Shown in pieces: positions 27,846 through 37,077 of a stretch of DNA of 64,000 bases. The translations under genes and the position numbers were made by a program. Numbering within the stretch: position 1 is the first letter of the stretch; every line of letters begins with the position of its first letter. Origin of the DNA: a bacterium (GTDB lineage: Bacteria > Planctomycetota > Planctomycetia > Planctomycetales > Planctomycetaceae). The notes below the pieces were generated by a model, which saw only the letters and a list, made by a program, of their open reading frames with translations, did no database searches and was not told where the DNA came from. Where the stretch lies: NCBI GenBank assembly GCA_016125225.1, contig WGME01000007.1, positions 248,001 to 312,000 on the forward strand. Reading direction: 5' to 3'.

Positions 27846-30662
27846 ATGCCCTCTTCACTCCCCCCAGTTATTGTCTCGCTGGTTGGTCAACCTCAATTCC
27901 CGGGTCATGCACTCCTGCTGTCGATGGTCTCAGATCTTGATCAGGCAGGACGATCCGCCGAACAATGGCTCGTCGCAACGGAAGAATCAGTGGCAGTGGT
28001 CGCATCGGAGGATACAGAACAAGACCTTCCCGCGCGGTGTCTGGCCAGTTATGCCCTGAGAGACCTGCAAGGCTGCCGTGTCCAAACGCAAGTCGGGTCT
28101 GGTTATCTCCAAGTTCGACACAATGACGTCTGGATCGATGTCTTGCGTTTCTCCAATCGCCTGGCGTCTCGGTTTCGTGAGGCCGCGGAACGTCTTGAGA
28201 GGCTGCGCTGCGATCATGAATTTCGGATTGATGCGGATGGCGATACGCAACCCAAGTGTCAGAGTTGCGGCCATGTCCTGTCCGGCGAGGACGCCACCTG
28301 CAAAAACTGCCAACCGTCGGCAGATACGTTTCGACGCGTGCTGCGACTGCTGCGGCCACATGGCAAAACCGTGTTTGCCATTCTGGTATTATCCATCATC
28401 GCTGTGGCCATTGAGCTGATTCCGCCCTGGTTGCAGAAGATTCTAGTCGATCGCGTCCTCAGTCATGGCAGCGAACAGATTGATTTGCCTCCGCTGCTGT
28501 CGACTCTGGCCATCATTGTCGGTTCACTCGCACTGGTACGGGTGACTGTGGCGATTGTCTCTGTGATCAAGTCTCGGCTCAGTAGTGAGATTGGCACACA
28601 CCTGACCGCAGACCTGCGTACGCGGATGGTTGATAAGCTGGAGAGGCTGTCCGTCTCGTTTCATGATCGCCATCAGGTGGGGCTGCTGATGAGTCGCGTG
28701 GCCTATGATACAGAAGCCATGCATACGTTCATGCACAATTTGTCTGGTGGGTTTCTGCTGCAGATCATGCAGCTGCTGGCGATTGGCGGCATGTTGTTTG
28801 CCCTCAATCCGAAGTTGGCATTCATCACGCTTTTTCCGACTCCCTTAGTACTGCTGGCCAGTTGGTTCTTCTGTAAGTGTCTATATCTGAGGAACCACCG
28901 GTACTGGGATGCCGTCGGGCGACAGGCTGCAGCATTGACGAGCGTCTTGTCGGGCATTCGCGTGGTGAAATCATTCACACAGGAATCACGCGAGCATGCC
29001 CGATTCAGTGCTGCGAGCGAGCGGTTGCGAGCATCGCGAATCAGCGTCGATCTGGCGAATGCCACATTTTCGTCGATTGTGGGCGTCCTGTTTGGACTCG
29101 GTGGTCTGGTGGTCTGGTATGTCGGCGGTCGCGATGTCCTGCAGAATGAAATGACCCTGGGATCGCTCATGGCCTTTCTGGCCTATCTCTCGATGTTCTA
29201 TGCGCCCTTGACGACCGTCTCCGAAGGGGCTTCGTGGATGAGCAATTTCCTCAGTGCCAGTCATCGAATCTTCAATCTCCTCGATACCCCAGTCACGATT
29301 GACGATCCGCCGGCACCGCGCGCTGTCGATCAGCTCCAGGGGCATATCCGCTTTGATAATGTTACGTTCGCCTATGACGATCAGAACCCGGTTCTTGAGC
29401 ATTTCTGTCTGGAGGTTCATCCGGGTGAAGCGATTGGGATCGTGGGCCGCAGTGGATCGGGGAAATCGACGCTCGCCTGCCTCGTCAGCCGTTTGTACGA
29501 CGTACAGTCGGGGTCGATCACCATTGATGGGATCGATGTGCGCGAGATGAGCGGTCTGGCGCTGCGTCGGCGAGTGGGAATGGTCCTGCAGCAACCGTAT
29601 TTGTTCCAAGGAACCGTGGGCGACAACATCGCCTATGGCGATCCGGGAGCCGAGCCGGAACGGATCCTGTCGAGTGCGCGGGCCGGTGGGGCGCACGAAT
29701 TCATTCTCCGAATGCCCTTCGGTTACGACACCATGCTGGGTGAGTGTGGTACAGGCTTATCGGGTGGAGAACGCCAGCGGATCTCCATCGCCCGGGCAAT
29801 CCTCTACAACCCCACAATTCTGATTCTCGATGAAGCAACCAGTAGCGTTGACACCGAATCGGAACGATTGATCCAACATGCGATCGAGAGGTTTTCCAAA
29901 GGCCGCACAACACTCGCGATTGCTCACCGGTTGTCCACATTGGAACACGCCGATCGGCTCATTGTCATGGATCAGGGGCGCTTGATCGAGCAGGGCACTC
30001 ACCGCGAACTTCTCGAGGCGGATGGTGCCTACGCGCGGCTGGTTCGCATGCAGTTTGGCCGTTCCATGGGCAAGTTGATTGGCAATCACGACCAGAGCGA
30101 GCCCTCAAGTACCGAGAATAACCAGAAAGATTACGATGACACTCTCGATCTCAATGCCGATATCCCATGGCTCGATCCACAGGAAGCCGTCTTTCATCTG
30201 GGAACTCATAATGTGCTAATACTGCAGACACACGGAAAGCAGTATGGGGCGATTTACACAGTCCGTGCTTTTCCAGCGTCCTCTTCCGAAGAATATTTGA
30301 GTATTCGATATGCGGATGATGCCGGACGCGATCGCGAGATTGGGCTGATGCGAAATCTCAACGATTGGTCGGAGGAGACTCGTCATTTGATCCGTCGCTC
30401 GCTGAACCGTCGTTATCTCTTGCGAATCGTCAATTCCTTGATCGCAACACGTCAGGAGAATGGGCTCGTTTCCTGCGTGGCGCAGACCGACGATGGGGAA
30501 GTGCAGTTCATGGTGCATAACAATCCGCATCGAGTCACCCACTTTGGCAGCAATGGATGGTTACTGACCGATGTGGATGACAATCACTTCCTCATCCCGA
30601 ATCTCGATACCTTGCCATTCCTACATCGGCAGTTATTCCGCAACAACTTTGTCGACGTCTAA
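27846..30662 (+). CDS. ABC exporter with zinc ribbon and C-terminal DUF1854 domain
   Basis: The 938-residue half-transporter has an uncommon layout. An N-terminal domain of about 135 residues is followed by a four-cysteine zinc ribbon (CQSCG and CKNC, about 138-155). The six-helix exporter membrane domain lies at about 170-450. The nucleotide-binding domain has Walker A GRSGSGKST (about 533), signature LSGGERQ (about 638) and Walker B ILILDEATS (about 656). A C-terminal DUF1854 domain runs from about 771 (WLDPQEAVFHLGTHNVLIL; LMRNLNDWSEETRHLIRRSL). Proteins of this layout have been named cyanophycin-metabolism-associated ABC transporters, but no cyanophycin gene is near. Its position directly after a cyclic glucan synthase gene suggests glucan export, comparable to NdvA. 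ATG 27846; another ATG lies 5 bases upstream out of frame. Confidence 0.88.
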   Translation: MPSSLPPVIVSLVGQPQFPGHALLLSMVSDLDQAGRSAEQWLVATEESVAVVASEDTEQDLPARCLASYALRDLQGCRVQTQVGSGYLQVRHNDVWIDVLRFSNRLASRFREAAERLERLRCDHEFRIDADGDTQPKCQSCGHVLSGEDATCKNCQPSADTFRRVLRLLRPHGKTVFAILVLSIIAVAIELIPPWLQKILVDRVLSHGSEQIDLPPLLSTLAIIVGSLALVRVTVAIVSVIKSRLSSEIGTHLTADLRTRMVDKLERLSVSFHDRHQVGLLMSRVAYDTEAMHTFMHNLSGGFLLQIMQLLAIGGMLFALNPKLAFITLFPTPLVLLASWFFCKCLYLRNHRYWDAVGRQAAALTSVLSGIRVVKSFTQESREHARFSAASERLRASRISVDLANATFSSIVGVLFGLGGLVVWYVGGRDVLQNEMTLGSLMAFLAYLSMFYAPLTTVSEGASWMSNFLSASHRIFNLLDTPVTIDDPPAPRAVDQLQGHIRFDNVTFAYDDQNPVLEHFCLEVHPGEAIGIVGRSGSGKSTLACLVSRLYDVQSGSITIDGIDVREMSGLALRRRVGMVLQQPYLFQGTVGDNIAYGDPGAEPERILSSARAGGAHEFILRMPFGYDTMLGECGTGLSGGERQRISIARAILYNPTILILDEATSSVDTESERLIQHAIERFSKGRTTLAIAHRLSTLEHADRLIVMDQGRLIEQGTHRELLEADGAYARLVRMQFGRSMGKLIGNHDQSEPSSTENNQKDYDDTLDLNADIPWLDPQEAVFHLGTHNVLILQTHGKQYGAIYTVRAFPASSSEEYLSIRYADDAGRDREIGLMRNLNDWSEETRHLIRRSLNRRYLLRIVNSLIATRQENGLVSCVAQTDDGEVQFMVHNNPHRVTHFGSNGWLLTDVDDNHFLIPNLDTLPFLHRQLFRNNFVDV

Positions 30663-30794
30663 TGGCTTTGACTCGCCAGCACGACCGGTATGCCTATTAT
30701 GCCGATGCGAGATTATCAGGTAGCCTGTGGAAGGCGAGTTCCGATGTGTGATATTCGACAGCTCGGGCTATGATCCAAGACGTTGCTTTGCACT

Positions 30795-31660
30795 AGGTGC
30801 TGTCGACGAATCGTGCTATTTTCGCCAAGTTGTATTCCGGTTCAAGGAGGAACCGTGGGATGCGGCTGGTGATCACAAATGCCATCTGGCAGGAACTGGA
30901 ACCTCGCGTGGCGGCGGCCAAGCGGTTGACGGCCGGGGCCAAGCCGGAACTGTCGGATCGGCGGCTTCTCGAAGCCGTGCTGTATCGCCTGCGCACGGGG
31001 ACGCCGTGGCGTGATCTGCCCACGGAGTTCGGGGATTGGAAGGCCGTGTATCAGCGGTTCAAACGCTGGCGTATCGCCGGGGTGTGGGACCGGCTGTTTG
31101 AGCAACTTCCCACGGCAGGAACCATGTCGGAGGTGCGGCAATTGTTTATCGACTCGACGATCGTCCGGGCTCACTCTCAGGCGGCCGGTGTTAAAAAAAG
31201 AGCCGCGAAGCTGTAGAGGCCCTGGGACGATCCTGCGGCGGCTACACGACCAAGATTCATTTGGCCTGCACCGATGAAGACACCGCCATCGCGGTGGAGC
31301 TGACTCCCGGACAGGCGGGTGATGCGCCACAATTCTCTCAACTGTTTCAGACGGCTCAGCAGCGTGTTCCCGAGACCGACGAAGTCGTCGCCGACAAGAG
31401 TTATGATAGTCATTGCATCCGTCGACAGGCACTGGATGCCCTGGTGGCAGTCCAGATCCCCAGCCGCTCAACAGCTCGCGACCCGTGGCCGGTGCTGACC
31501 GAGTCCTACCGCCAGCGGAATCGTGTCGAACGACTGATCAACAAGTTGAAACAGTTCCGCGGCATTGCCATCCGCTACGATAAACTGGCAAACAATCTCC
31601 TGGCATCTATTAAAACCGTACTGACCTTCATCAAACTCAGACGATTCGTCAACAGAACCT
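30795..31660 (+). mobile_element. IS5-family insertion sequence with 20-bp inverted repeats
   Basis: The left end AGGTGCTGTCGACGAATCGT (30795-30814) and the reverse complement of the right end (31641-31660) match at 18 of 20 positions. The left end is preceded by CT and the right end is followed by AT, so the flanks read CTAG and CTAT. A CTAG-type target with later change is possible. The transposase frame reads out through the right end into flanking DNA. One of the few nearly complete elements in the window. Confidence 0.75.
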
Positions 31661-31689
31661 ATCCCCAGCAGAAATGGCCTTATTCTTAA
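30860..31689 (+). pseudogene. IS5-family transposase in two frames
   Basis: The first frame (30860-31216) starts with ATG after AAGGAGG and encodes the N-terminal DUF4096-like part (LLEAVLYRLRTGTPWRDLP) plus the first catalytic Asp (FIDSTIVRAHSQAAG). It stops just after a run of seven A (31193-31199). The continuation lies in the -1 frame: EALGRSCGGYTTKIHLACTDE, VVADKSYDS and the ESYRQRNRVERLINKLKQFRG region with the catalytic Glu. All DDE parts are present across the two frames. Either a -1 shift or transcriptional slippage at the A run joins them, or one A was lost. The C-terminal tail YPQQKWPYS is encoded beyond the inverted repeat. Confidence 0.85.
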
Positions 31690-32020
31690 CATTCCGATTG
31701 GACTCAAGTCGGGGTAAGGTCGATTCGACATATCAAGGGGACTGATAGCGAGTGATAACTTCCTGAAGGAATCTCTGTCAGTCGAGGACTTGCGACCATT
31801 TGCGCGGCTTTAATTTATCCAGATAAAAGACGAGCTGATAGTGGCTGGAAACTCACGGTGAAATTGAATTCTCCGCAAACGTTTCCAGCCACGACAGCTC
31901 AACTTGAACATAGTTGCGAAAGCTTCAGGTTTGAAGTTTTAACTCACCGGCTATGTTCGCCCGGCAGCTCAAGCCAAGATGTCACTCCATCGCGACATCG
32001 AAAAGTGGCCATGTCTAGGA
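31690..32020. other. Intergenic region, nothing recognised
   Basis: No gene, clear hairpin or repeat was seen between the insertion sequence and the convergent Gly-rich protein gene. Confidence 0.45.
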
Positions 32021-33799
32021 TTATTGGCGTGCGAAGTCCAGGCCGGGGTCTCCCTGCGGACCATTGACCACCGCGAAATGGAAGCCATTCTCTTCAGGTT
32101 TCACAGTGCCAACCATGCCTCCGCCATCAGCGAAGTCTAAGGCCAAGGTATCCCCTTGAAGGGTGTACTTGCCATTGAACTGCTGGGGTTGCCCCTTCTG
32201 CGTGAAGGTCCAGGTGAAGGTATCATCCTGAGCCAGTTTCAACGCGATTTGACCGCCACCGCCCGCCTTGGCCTGAAAATCACCCACGGGGTTCTTCAGG
32301 GTTGGCGGTGCTTTTTCCAGGGAGTTCTGGATGTCTTCCGGGGCTGGCGGCAGTTTGCTGTCGCTTGTAGTATCGCCCGGTTCAGGGGGGGCCAACATCC
32401 GTGACAGTTGATGGGCCACCTGATCTTTCGGAGCCAGTTGAGCCGTGGTTGCGAACTGGTTTTGTGCCGCCTCAGTATGTTTGCCGACCAGGTATTGATA
32501 ACCCAGCAAGAAATGGCCGCTCGCATCATTGGGATGAGCCCGGCTATAACCTTCGAGGTTTCTCAGTTGTTGTGTGTAGACATCAACTGAGGGATACAAT
32601 GCGATCATTGAAGACCAGTTCATGCCCGGACCGACGGACAACACGGCATAAAGTGTCGATGCTGCTTCCGGATAACGCTGCAAAGCGAACAAAGTCAGTG
32701 CACGAAACTCGTGCAGCGACGGATCGTTGGGAGTTTCAGTGATCGCAGCATCCACGCTCGTCAAAGCCGCATTGTAATCTCCGGCATAAAACGCATCTTG
32801 CGCGGCCTGGAAGTTCGACGATGTCCCGGCCGGGGGGGCCGTACCGTTCATGTCCGTCGTCGCATAGGTAATGGGCTGGCTGTAGTTATAAACGCTGCCA
32901 TACCCCGAGGCATAGTACGGGTTGTAGTAACCGGCGTATCCTGTGTTGTAATACGATCCGCCTAAGGCCCAGGATGTCAGCCCCAGTGCCGCCCAGCGAC
33001 CCCAGGGACGACCATACCAGCCATATCCGTACCACGGTCCGTAGGCCCCATAACCGTAGGGTCCCCAGTAATTGCCGTAGCCATAACCGTAGCCGATGCC
33101 GTAACCATATCGACTCAGTCCCGGCCCACCGACATTCCAATAGCCGCGATTCCAGCCGTTATATCGATAGGGGCTCCAGAGCCTCTGGGATGCCGCGATA
33201 TTGACGTTCGTGTTGTTGCCGATGCGGTTATTGAAGCGATTGCCAAGGGGACTGTTCGAGACTCGATTGCCCATGGAATCGATGCGGTTCGTGGTCACAC
33301 GATTCGGACCGTTCAATGCGTTGTTGATGCGATTGCCATCGAAATTCGGCCGATTCGCAAGGTTTCCGCTGTTCAATCGGTTCTGCGCATCATTCAACCG
33401 ATTTTGGATGTTGCCGTTGTTGAGCGGGGAGCCATTGCCGCGATTCACAACTGATGGTCGATTGGAAGTGTTGGGACGAACGGCCGGGGTGTTCGCTCGT
33501 CCGGGGAGATTGTGCCCGGACAAATTCGGAGCACTGGGCCGACTGAAGGTGGGGGCACTTCCCAGATTTCCATGCGGGATGCTGGGACGACCGCCAGAAC
33601 GGATTGCACCACCAAGGCTGCCGCCCCCATGGAAACCTCCGCCTCCGTGGCCGATGTTTCCACCAATATGACCTCCGCCACCGAAGTGGCCTCCCCCGCG
33701 ACCTCCGCCGTGTCCACCACCACGCTGCGCCAGGGCAGGCGTGACAGCCATTGTGATGATGATGAGGCTGCTGACCCAAATTCGAGATGTCTGAATCAT
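32021..33799 (-). CDS. Exported Gly/Asn/Tyr-rich low-complexity protein with TPR region
   Basis: The 592-residue protein has a signal peptide ending ALAQ. A His-Gly-rich segment follows (about residues 25-65, GGGH repeats), then a stretch of NRxNN-like repeats (about 110-205) and a Tyr-Gly-rich aromatic patch (about 225-300, for example YGYGIGYGYGYGNYWG). A TPR-like helical part (about 330-460) has NYNAALTSVDAAITETPNDPSLHEFRAL. The C-terminus (about 505-592, FTWTFTQKGQPQQFNGKYTL) looks like a small beta-barrel. Disordered, repetitive composition suggests a cell-surface or matrix protein, possibly metal-binding through histidines. This is inference. ATG 33799 has AGGAG about 9 bases upstream. 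It follows the SnoaL-like gene by 95 bases on the same strand. Confidence 0.75.
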   Translation of the reverse strand: MIQTSRIWVSSLIIITMAVTPALAQRGGGHGGGRGGGHFGGGGHIGGNIGHGGGGFHGGGSLGGAIRSGGRPSIPHGNLGSAPTFSRPSAPNLSGHNLPGRANTPAVRPNTSNRPSVVNRGNGSPLNNGNIQNRLNDAQNRLNSGNLANRPNFDGNRINNALNGPNRVTTNRIDSMGNRVSNSPLGNRFNNRIGNNTNVNIAASQRLWSPYRYNGWNRGYWNVGGPGLSRYGYGIGYGYGYGNYWGPYGYGAYGPWYGYGWYGRPWGRWAALGLTSWALGGSYYNTGYAGYYNPYYASGYGSVYNYSQPITYATTDMNGTAPPAGTSSNFQAAQDAFYAGDYNAALTSVDAAITETPNDPSLHEFRALTLFALQRYPEAASTLYAVLSVGPGMNWSSMIALYPSVDVYTQQLRNLEGYSRAHPNDASGHFLLGYQYLVGKHTEAAQNQFATTAQLAPKDQVAHQLSRMLAPPEPGDTTSDSKLPPAPEDIQNSLEKAPPTLKNPVGDFQAKAGGGGQIALKLAQDDTFTWTFTQKGQPQQFNGKYTLQGDTLALDFADGGGMVGTVKPEENGFHFAVVNGPQGDPGLDFARQ

Positions 33800-33894
33800 G
33801 ATAGTTCACTCCTGATTATCTGCGCTGGATTCATCGTCCTAGTCGATTTCATTTGCTTTGACGGTGACAGGACGAGGGAAAATCTGGTTGAAAG

Positions 33895-34956
33895 TTAGGG
33901 TTGAGCCGGCTGGTCAGCACGGCTGATCGACTGAGGTTTCGGACCTTGGCGGACAACGCTCACAGGCTCGCCATCGTCAATCAGAACGCCACCAATGACG
34001 CGGTCCGTGGATTGCAATTCCGCATGATCGGTGCTCAACCGCGTAAATCGATGAGTCGCCGTCGTGGCACGGCCATCCGCCAGCACGCCCGTCAGCTTTA
34101 CGATCCAGGTGTCTTCGTTTCGAGCCCACAAGCCACTGGCGTAACCCCCTTCGGAATCGAAAATCCATGATCGAATCTGTCGGAGTTGGGGGTCCCAGCC
34201 GATGTGGGTGCTGCCATGCATCACTTCACCAGACGGGGTTGCGACTTCAAATTCGCCAATCAAAAATCGCTGATTCTGAGACCACCGGTAAGACGTTCTG
34301 ACAACCGCATCATCGCATTCATCGATCCAGTCACCGACGAGCCATTCCAGTTGCCGCAAATGGTCATCAACTGCGGCTTCCACGGGTATGTCGCGGGCAC
34401 TGATCATCTTCCATGCGCCACCTTCTTTCGTGTAGATGACGGCATAACGGGCCAGTTGTTCGTCATCTCCGGGGGCATGCACAATCCGAGTCATGCCCTC
34501 TTCGATGGCTACAGTCGGCCCGAGAACACGAATCGATTCGATTTGAATGCTCATTTGAACTTCCGGACTGCTTTCAAACACATCCTGGAAGATCTTGCGG
34601 ATTTCCTCGCGGCCGCTCGACACTTCGCCCCCGGTTCCAATGACCTCAGCGTGATCACTGAATGCGGCTGCCAGCTTTTCGAGATCATGTTCGTTGAACG
34701 CGGTCTCGATCTGACGGACAACCTGACGAATCGCTTGCTCATCGGGAGAAGCTGACATGGAGTCAGCATCATCGACCCGTGGCTTGTCGTTTTTTTCGGT
34801 CTTCGTGGCGGTCTCTGTCTCAGCGGCAGCCTTCGGCGGATTTTGAGCCTCCTTGCCAGCCCCACCGTTATTGGCGGGAATTTTGTCTTCCGCGGTCGCA
34901 GCCAAAGACACTCCCAGAACAAGTGTCGTGATCCATGGGACGGTGCGCATCCTCAT
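33895..34956 (-). CDS. Exported SgcJ/EcaC (SnoaL-like, DUF4440) family protein
   Basis: The 353-residue protein has a signal peptide (MRTVPWITTLVLGVSLAATAE) and a charged, low-complexity linker. A SnoaL/NTF2-like domain follows (about 95-215: DEQAIRQVVRQIETAFNEHDLEKLAAAFSDHAEVIG split over its helix and first strand, then GREEIRKIFQDVF). A second domain of about 130 residues begins LEWLVGDWID. Such proteins often have an NTF2-like fold with no proven reaction. ATG 34956 was chosen over an upstream frame start because AGGAGA lies 6 bases before it and it places the signal peptide at the N-terminus. It probably forms an operon with the Gly-rich protein gene downstream. Confidence 0.82.
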   Translation of the reverse strand: MRMRTVPWITTLVLGVSLAATAEDKIPANNGGAGKEAQNPPKAAAETETATKTEKNDKPRVDDADSMSASPDEQAIRQVVRQIETAFNEHDLEKLAAAFSDHAEVIGTGGEVSSGREEIRKIFQDVFESSPEVQMSIQIESIRVLGPTVAIEEGMTRIVHAPGDDEQLARYAVIYTKEGGAWKMISARDIPVEAAVDDHLRQLEWLVGDWIDECDDAVVRTSYRWSQNQRFLIGEFEVATPSGEVMHGSTHIGWDPQLRQIRSWIFDSEGGYASGLWARNEDTWIVKLTGVLADGRATTATHRFTRLSTDHAELQSTDRVIGGVLIDDGEPVSVVRQGPKPQSISRADQPAQP

Positions 34957-35345
34957 TGTTCTCTCCTGAATAGAACGGCTAAGCCTCAGATTTCCGCTCT
35001 GATCAGGCATCACAAAAGAATACGTTCGTCCGCCATGCGAATGGCCTGATGAAGAGCCGCTATTTCTCAGCCGCATGTCGCATGCCATTGGTCATACGGA
35101 GCGAATATTGCGAGAATGACAGCGAAATGCGGCGAGGTTGGGATATCATCTGAACCGCCTGCGACCATGCTGGCAGTTCATCGCCCAGTGCCCTCTGCAC
35201 AGAACCACGATCAAGCAGGCGTCTCGCCAGACTTCTGCTGTCCTTGTGATGCATGTACTGACAGGACACACTTTCAGTGCTCAGGAACGGGGCGTTGCAG
35301 ATCGTTCTCTGACACTGAGTTCATAGTCAAAAGGAATCAACTCGA
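34957..35345. other. Intergenic region between divergent genes, nothing recognised
   Basis: This holds the promoters for the SnoaL-like gene (minus) and the iron permease-family gene (plus). No conserved coding sequence was seen. Confidence 0.45.
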
Positions 35346-35753
35346 ATGAGTTCAGCATCGTGGTACTCTCAGTTTGCCAAATCCGCTTCGCGGTTCTGCG
35401 GAAAGCCGAAGACATTCGCGCTAGCTATTGGAGTGGTGCTCAGCTGGTTGATCACTGGTCCTATGTTTGGCTTCAGCGATACCTGGCAATTGGTCATCAA
35501 TACTGGCACGACCATTATTACGTTTCTGATGGTGTTCTTGATTCAGAGCACTCAAAATCGCGACACGCAGGCCATGCAGATCAAACTCGACGAATTGATC
35601 AGGGTTACTAAGGGAGCCCACAATGCTCTCCTCGATCTCGAAGAACTTGAAGATGACGCCTTAGACGCCTTCCGCCGCAGGTACGAGTCTCTGGCAGCCG
35701 CGGCTCGGAACGGGGAACTATTTGATGATCTGGAAGTAGGGTCAAGCATCTGA
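35346..35753 (+). CDS. Low-affinity iron permease family protein
   Basis: The 135-residue protein has two membrane helices (about residues 24-42 and 52-68) and the family hallmark SDTWQLVINTGTTIITFLM followed by FLIQSTQNRDTQAMQ and KLDELI. This is characteristic of Fe-permease-like PF04120 proteins. Bacterial members are short, and iron transport has not been shown for most. ATG 35346 has AAAGGAA about 12 bases upstream. It is a single gene, and after its stop there are about 280 bases without a recognised feature. Confidence 0.88.
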   Translation: MSSASWYSQFAKSASRFCGKPKTFALAIGVVLSWLITGPMFGFSDTWQLVINTGTTIITFLMVFLIQSTQNRDTQAMQIKLDELIRVTKGAHNALLDLEELEDDALDAFRRRYESLAAAARNGELFDDLEVGSSI

Positions 35754-36033
35754 AGACACTGTTGAGGGAAAATGCTGGCTTCAAGGAAATCCAATCTCAA
35801 GCTGGATACGACAAGGCAAAACTGAGGGGGTGCCCGGAAGTGAGTTGGACTTACCTTTCCGAAAATCTCATACGTCGCGAGTCCACGTAAGCTAAAAGAT
35901 GGTTGGAATACTGCAAGTCTGTGGAAGACGGTTGGCAGGATTAGAACCACGGCGTTTTGGTTTTGTTCGAGCCTGTCGATAGAACTCTTCGTGTTGTCTG
36001 TGCAATCACGTAAATCAGGTATGGCCTGTGTTT

Positions 36034-36420
36034 TCAGACGAGTCCAATTCCTTCGTCCTTGCAGAGAAGATGAAGACCTTCGGCAACGTCTTCACCTTTT
36101 CGCGGAAGTAATCGGAGATTGCGGTCAACGATGGTGACCTCGCTGCCGAATCGTCGCATCAACTGAGCGAACTCCAGACCGACATAGCCACCACCTAGAA
36201 TAACCAGATGTTTGGGGACAATATCGAGTTCCAAAAGCTCGACGTGGGGCAGTGGTGCTGACTCTTTCAAACCTGGAATTTCCGGCATGCGGGCGCGTCT
36301 TCCCGTGCTGATGATGATGTTCTCACCTCGCAGGATGCGTTTGTCACCTCAATGGTCTTCGGCGCTATAAACTCTCCGACATCCATGATCATTTCTGTGC
36401 CGGTGGCATCAAAATTGTTC
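36034..36420 (-). pseudogene. Fragment of FAD/NAD(P) disulfide oxidoreductase (MerA-like)
   Basis: The minus strand reads FIAPKTIEV, then after a frame change DKRILRGENIIISTGRRARM followed by PEIPGLKESAPLPHVELLEL and HLVILGGGYVGLEFAQLMRRFG. The last is the NAD-binding GGGYVGLE motif of mercuric reductase and dihydrolipoamide dehydrogenase-like proteins. The frame stops after about 84 codons. The N-terminal FAD domain with the redox disulfide and the dimerisation domain are both missing, and the upstream border is next to an IS3 remnant. Confidence 0.8.
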
Positions 36421-36509
36421 AAGTGCTACGCTGACCTGCCGCCTGATACCGAGTCTGTTTTGTGAGTGATAAACTCGGCGAAAGCGGGCGTAGAGAGGGA
36501 GAGTGCAAG

Positions 36510-37035
36510 ATGCCACGGAAGCGAATTGGAGCAGAGCAGATCCTCCCGAAGCTGCGGTAAGCCGAACTGGATCTGGCGAAGGGCTAGACGGTGGCGCAGG
36601 TCTGCCAGAAGATCGGTGTCACCGAGCAGACGTATGACCGCTAGCGGAAGGAGTACGCTGGTCTGCGGACGGACCAGGCCCAGTGACTGAAGGACCTGGA
36701 GATGGAGCACTCCCGGTTGAAGCGCCTGCTGGCGGATGCCGAACTCGATCAGGCGATTCTTCGGGAAGCCGCGTCGGGAAACTTTTGAGCCCGGCAGTCC
36801 CCGGGCAAACGGATCCATCGAATCGTTCGATGGGAAGCTGCGGGCTGAACTCTTGAATGGTGAAATCTTCGACACGCTGCTGGAAGGGAAAGCGCTGATC
36901 GAACGCTGGCGGGTGGAGTTCAACACGATCCGACCGCACAGTTCATTGGGGTATCGACCCCCGGCCCCGGAAACGATTCAGACGGGGAAGTCCAGCTTCA
37001 CTACGCTGCGCTGGATTTCCCCGCCTGAACATGCC
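36510..37035 (+). pseudogene. Decayed IS3-family transposase (OrfA and end of OrfB)
   Basis: The start MPRKRIGAEQILPKLR is followed by in-frame stops, with VAQVCQKIGVTEQTYDR and MEHSRLKRLLADAELDQAIL still readable, which is OrfA. A frame from 36736 then reads FEPGSPRANGSIESFDGKLRAELLN and EFNTIRPHSSLGYRPPAPE, the C-terminal end of OrfB. The first two thirds of OrfB are deleted. Beyond about 37035 the sequence switches to an oppositely oriented IS701 remnant. Confidence 0.85.
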
Positions 37036-37077
37036 GAAGAACTCACAGAGAACCGGTTTCATCCTTGGGGGCAGGTC

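Noticed and set aside
27846-30662. A role in cyanophycin metabolism for the DUF1854 ABC protein
   Set aside because: The name is attached to proteins with this layout, but no cyanophycin synthetase or cyanophycinase gene is in the window and the direct neighbour makes glucan.
36426-36926. Minus-strand frame over the IS3 remnant
   Set aside because: It is a shadow of the IS3 OrfA/OrfB sequence on the plus strand and shows no family resemblance.
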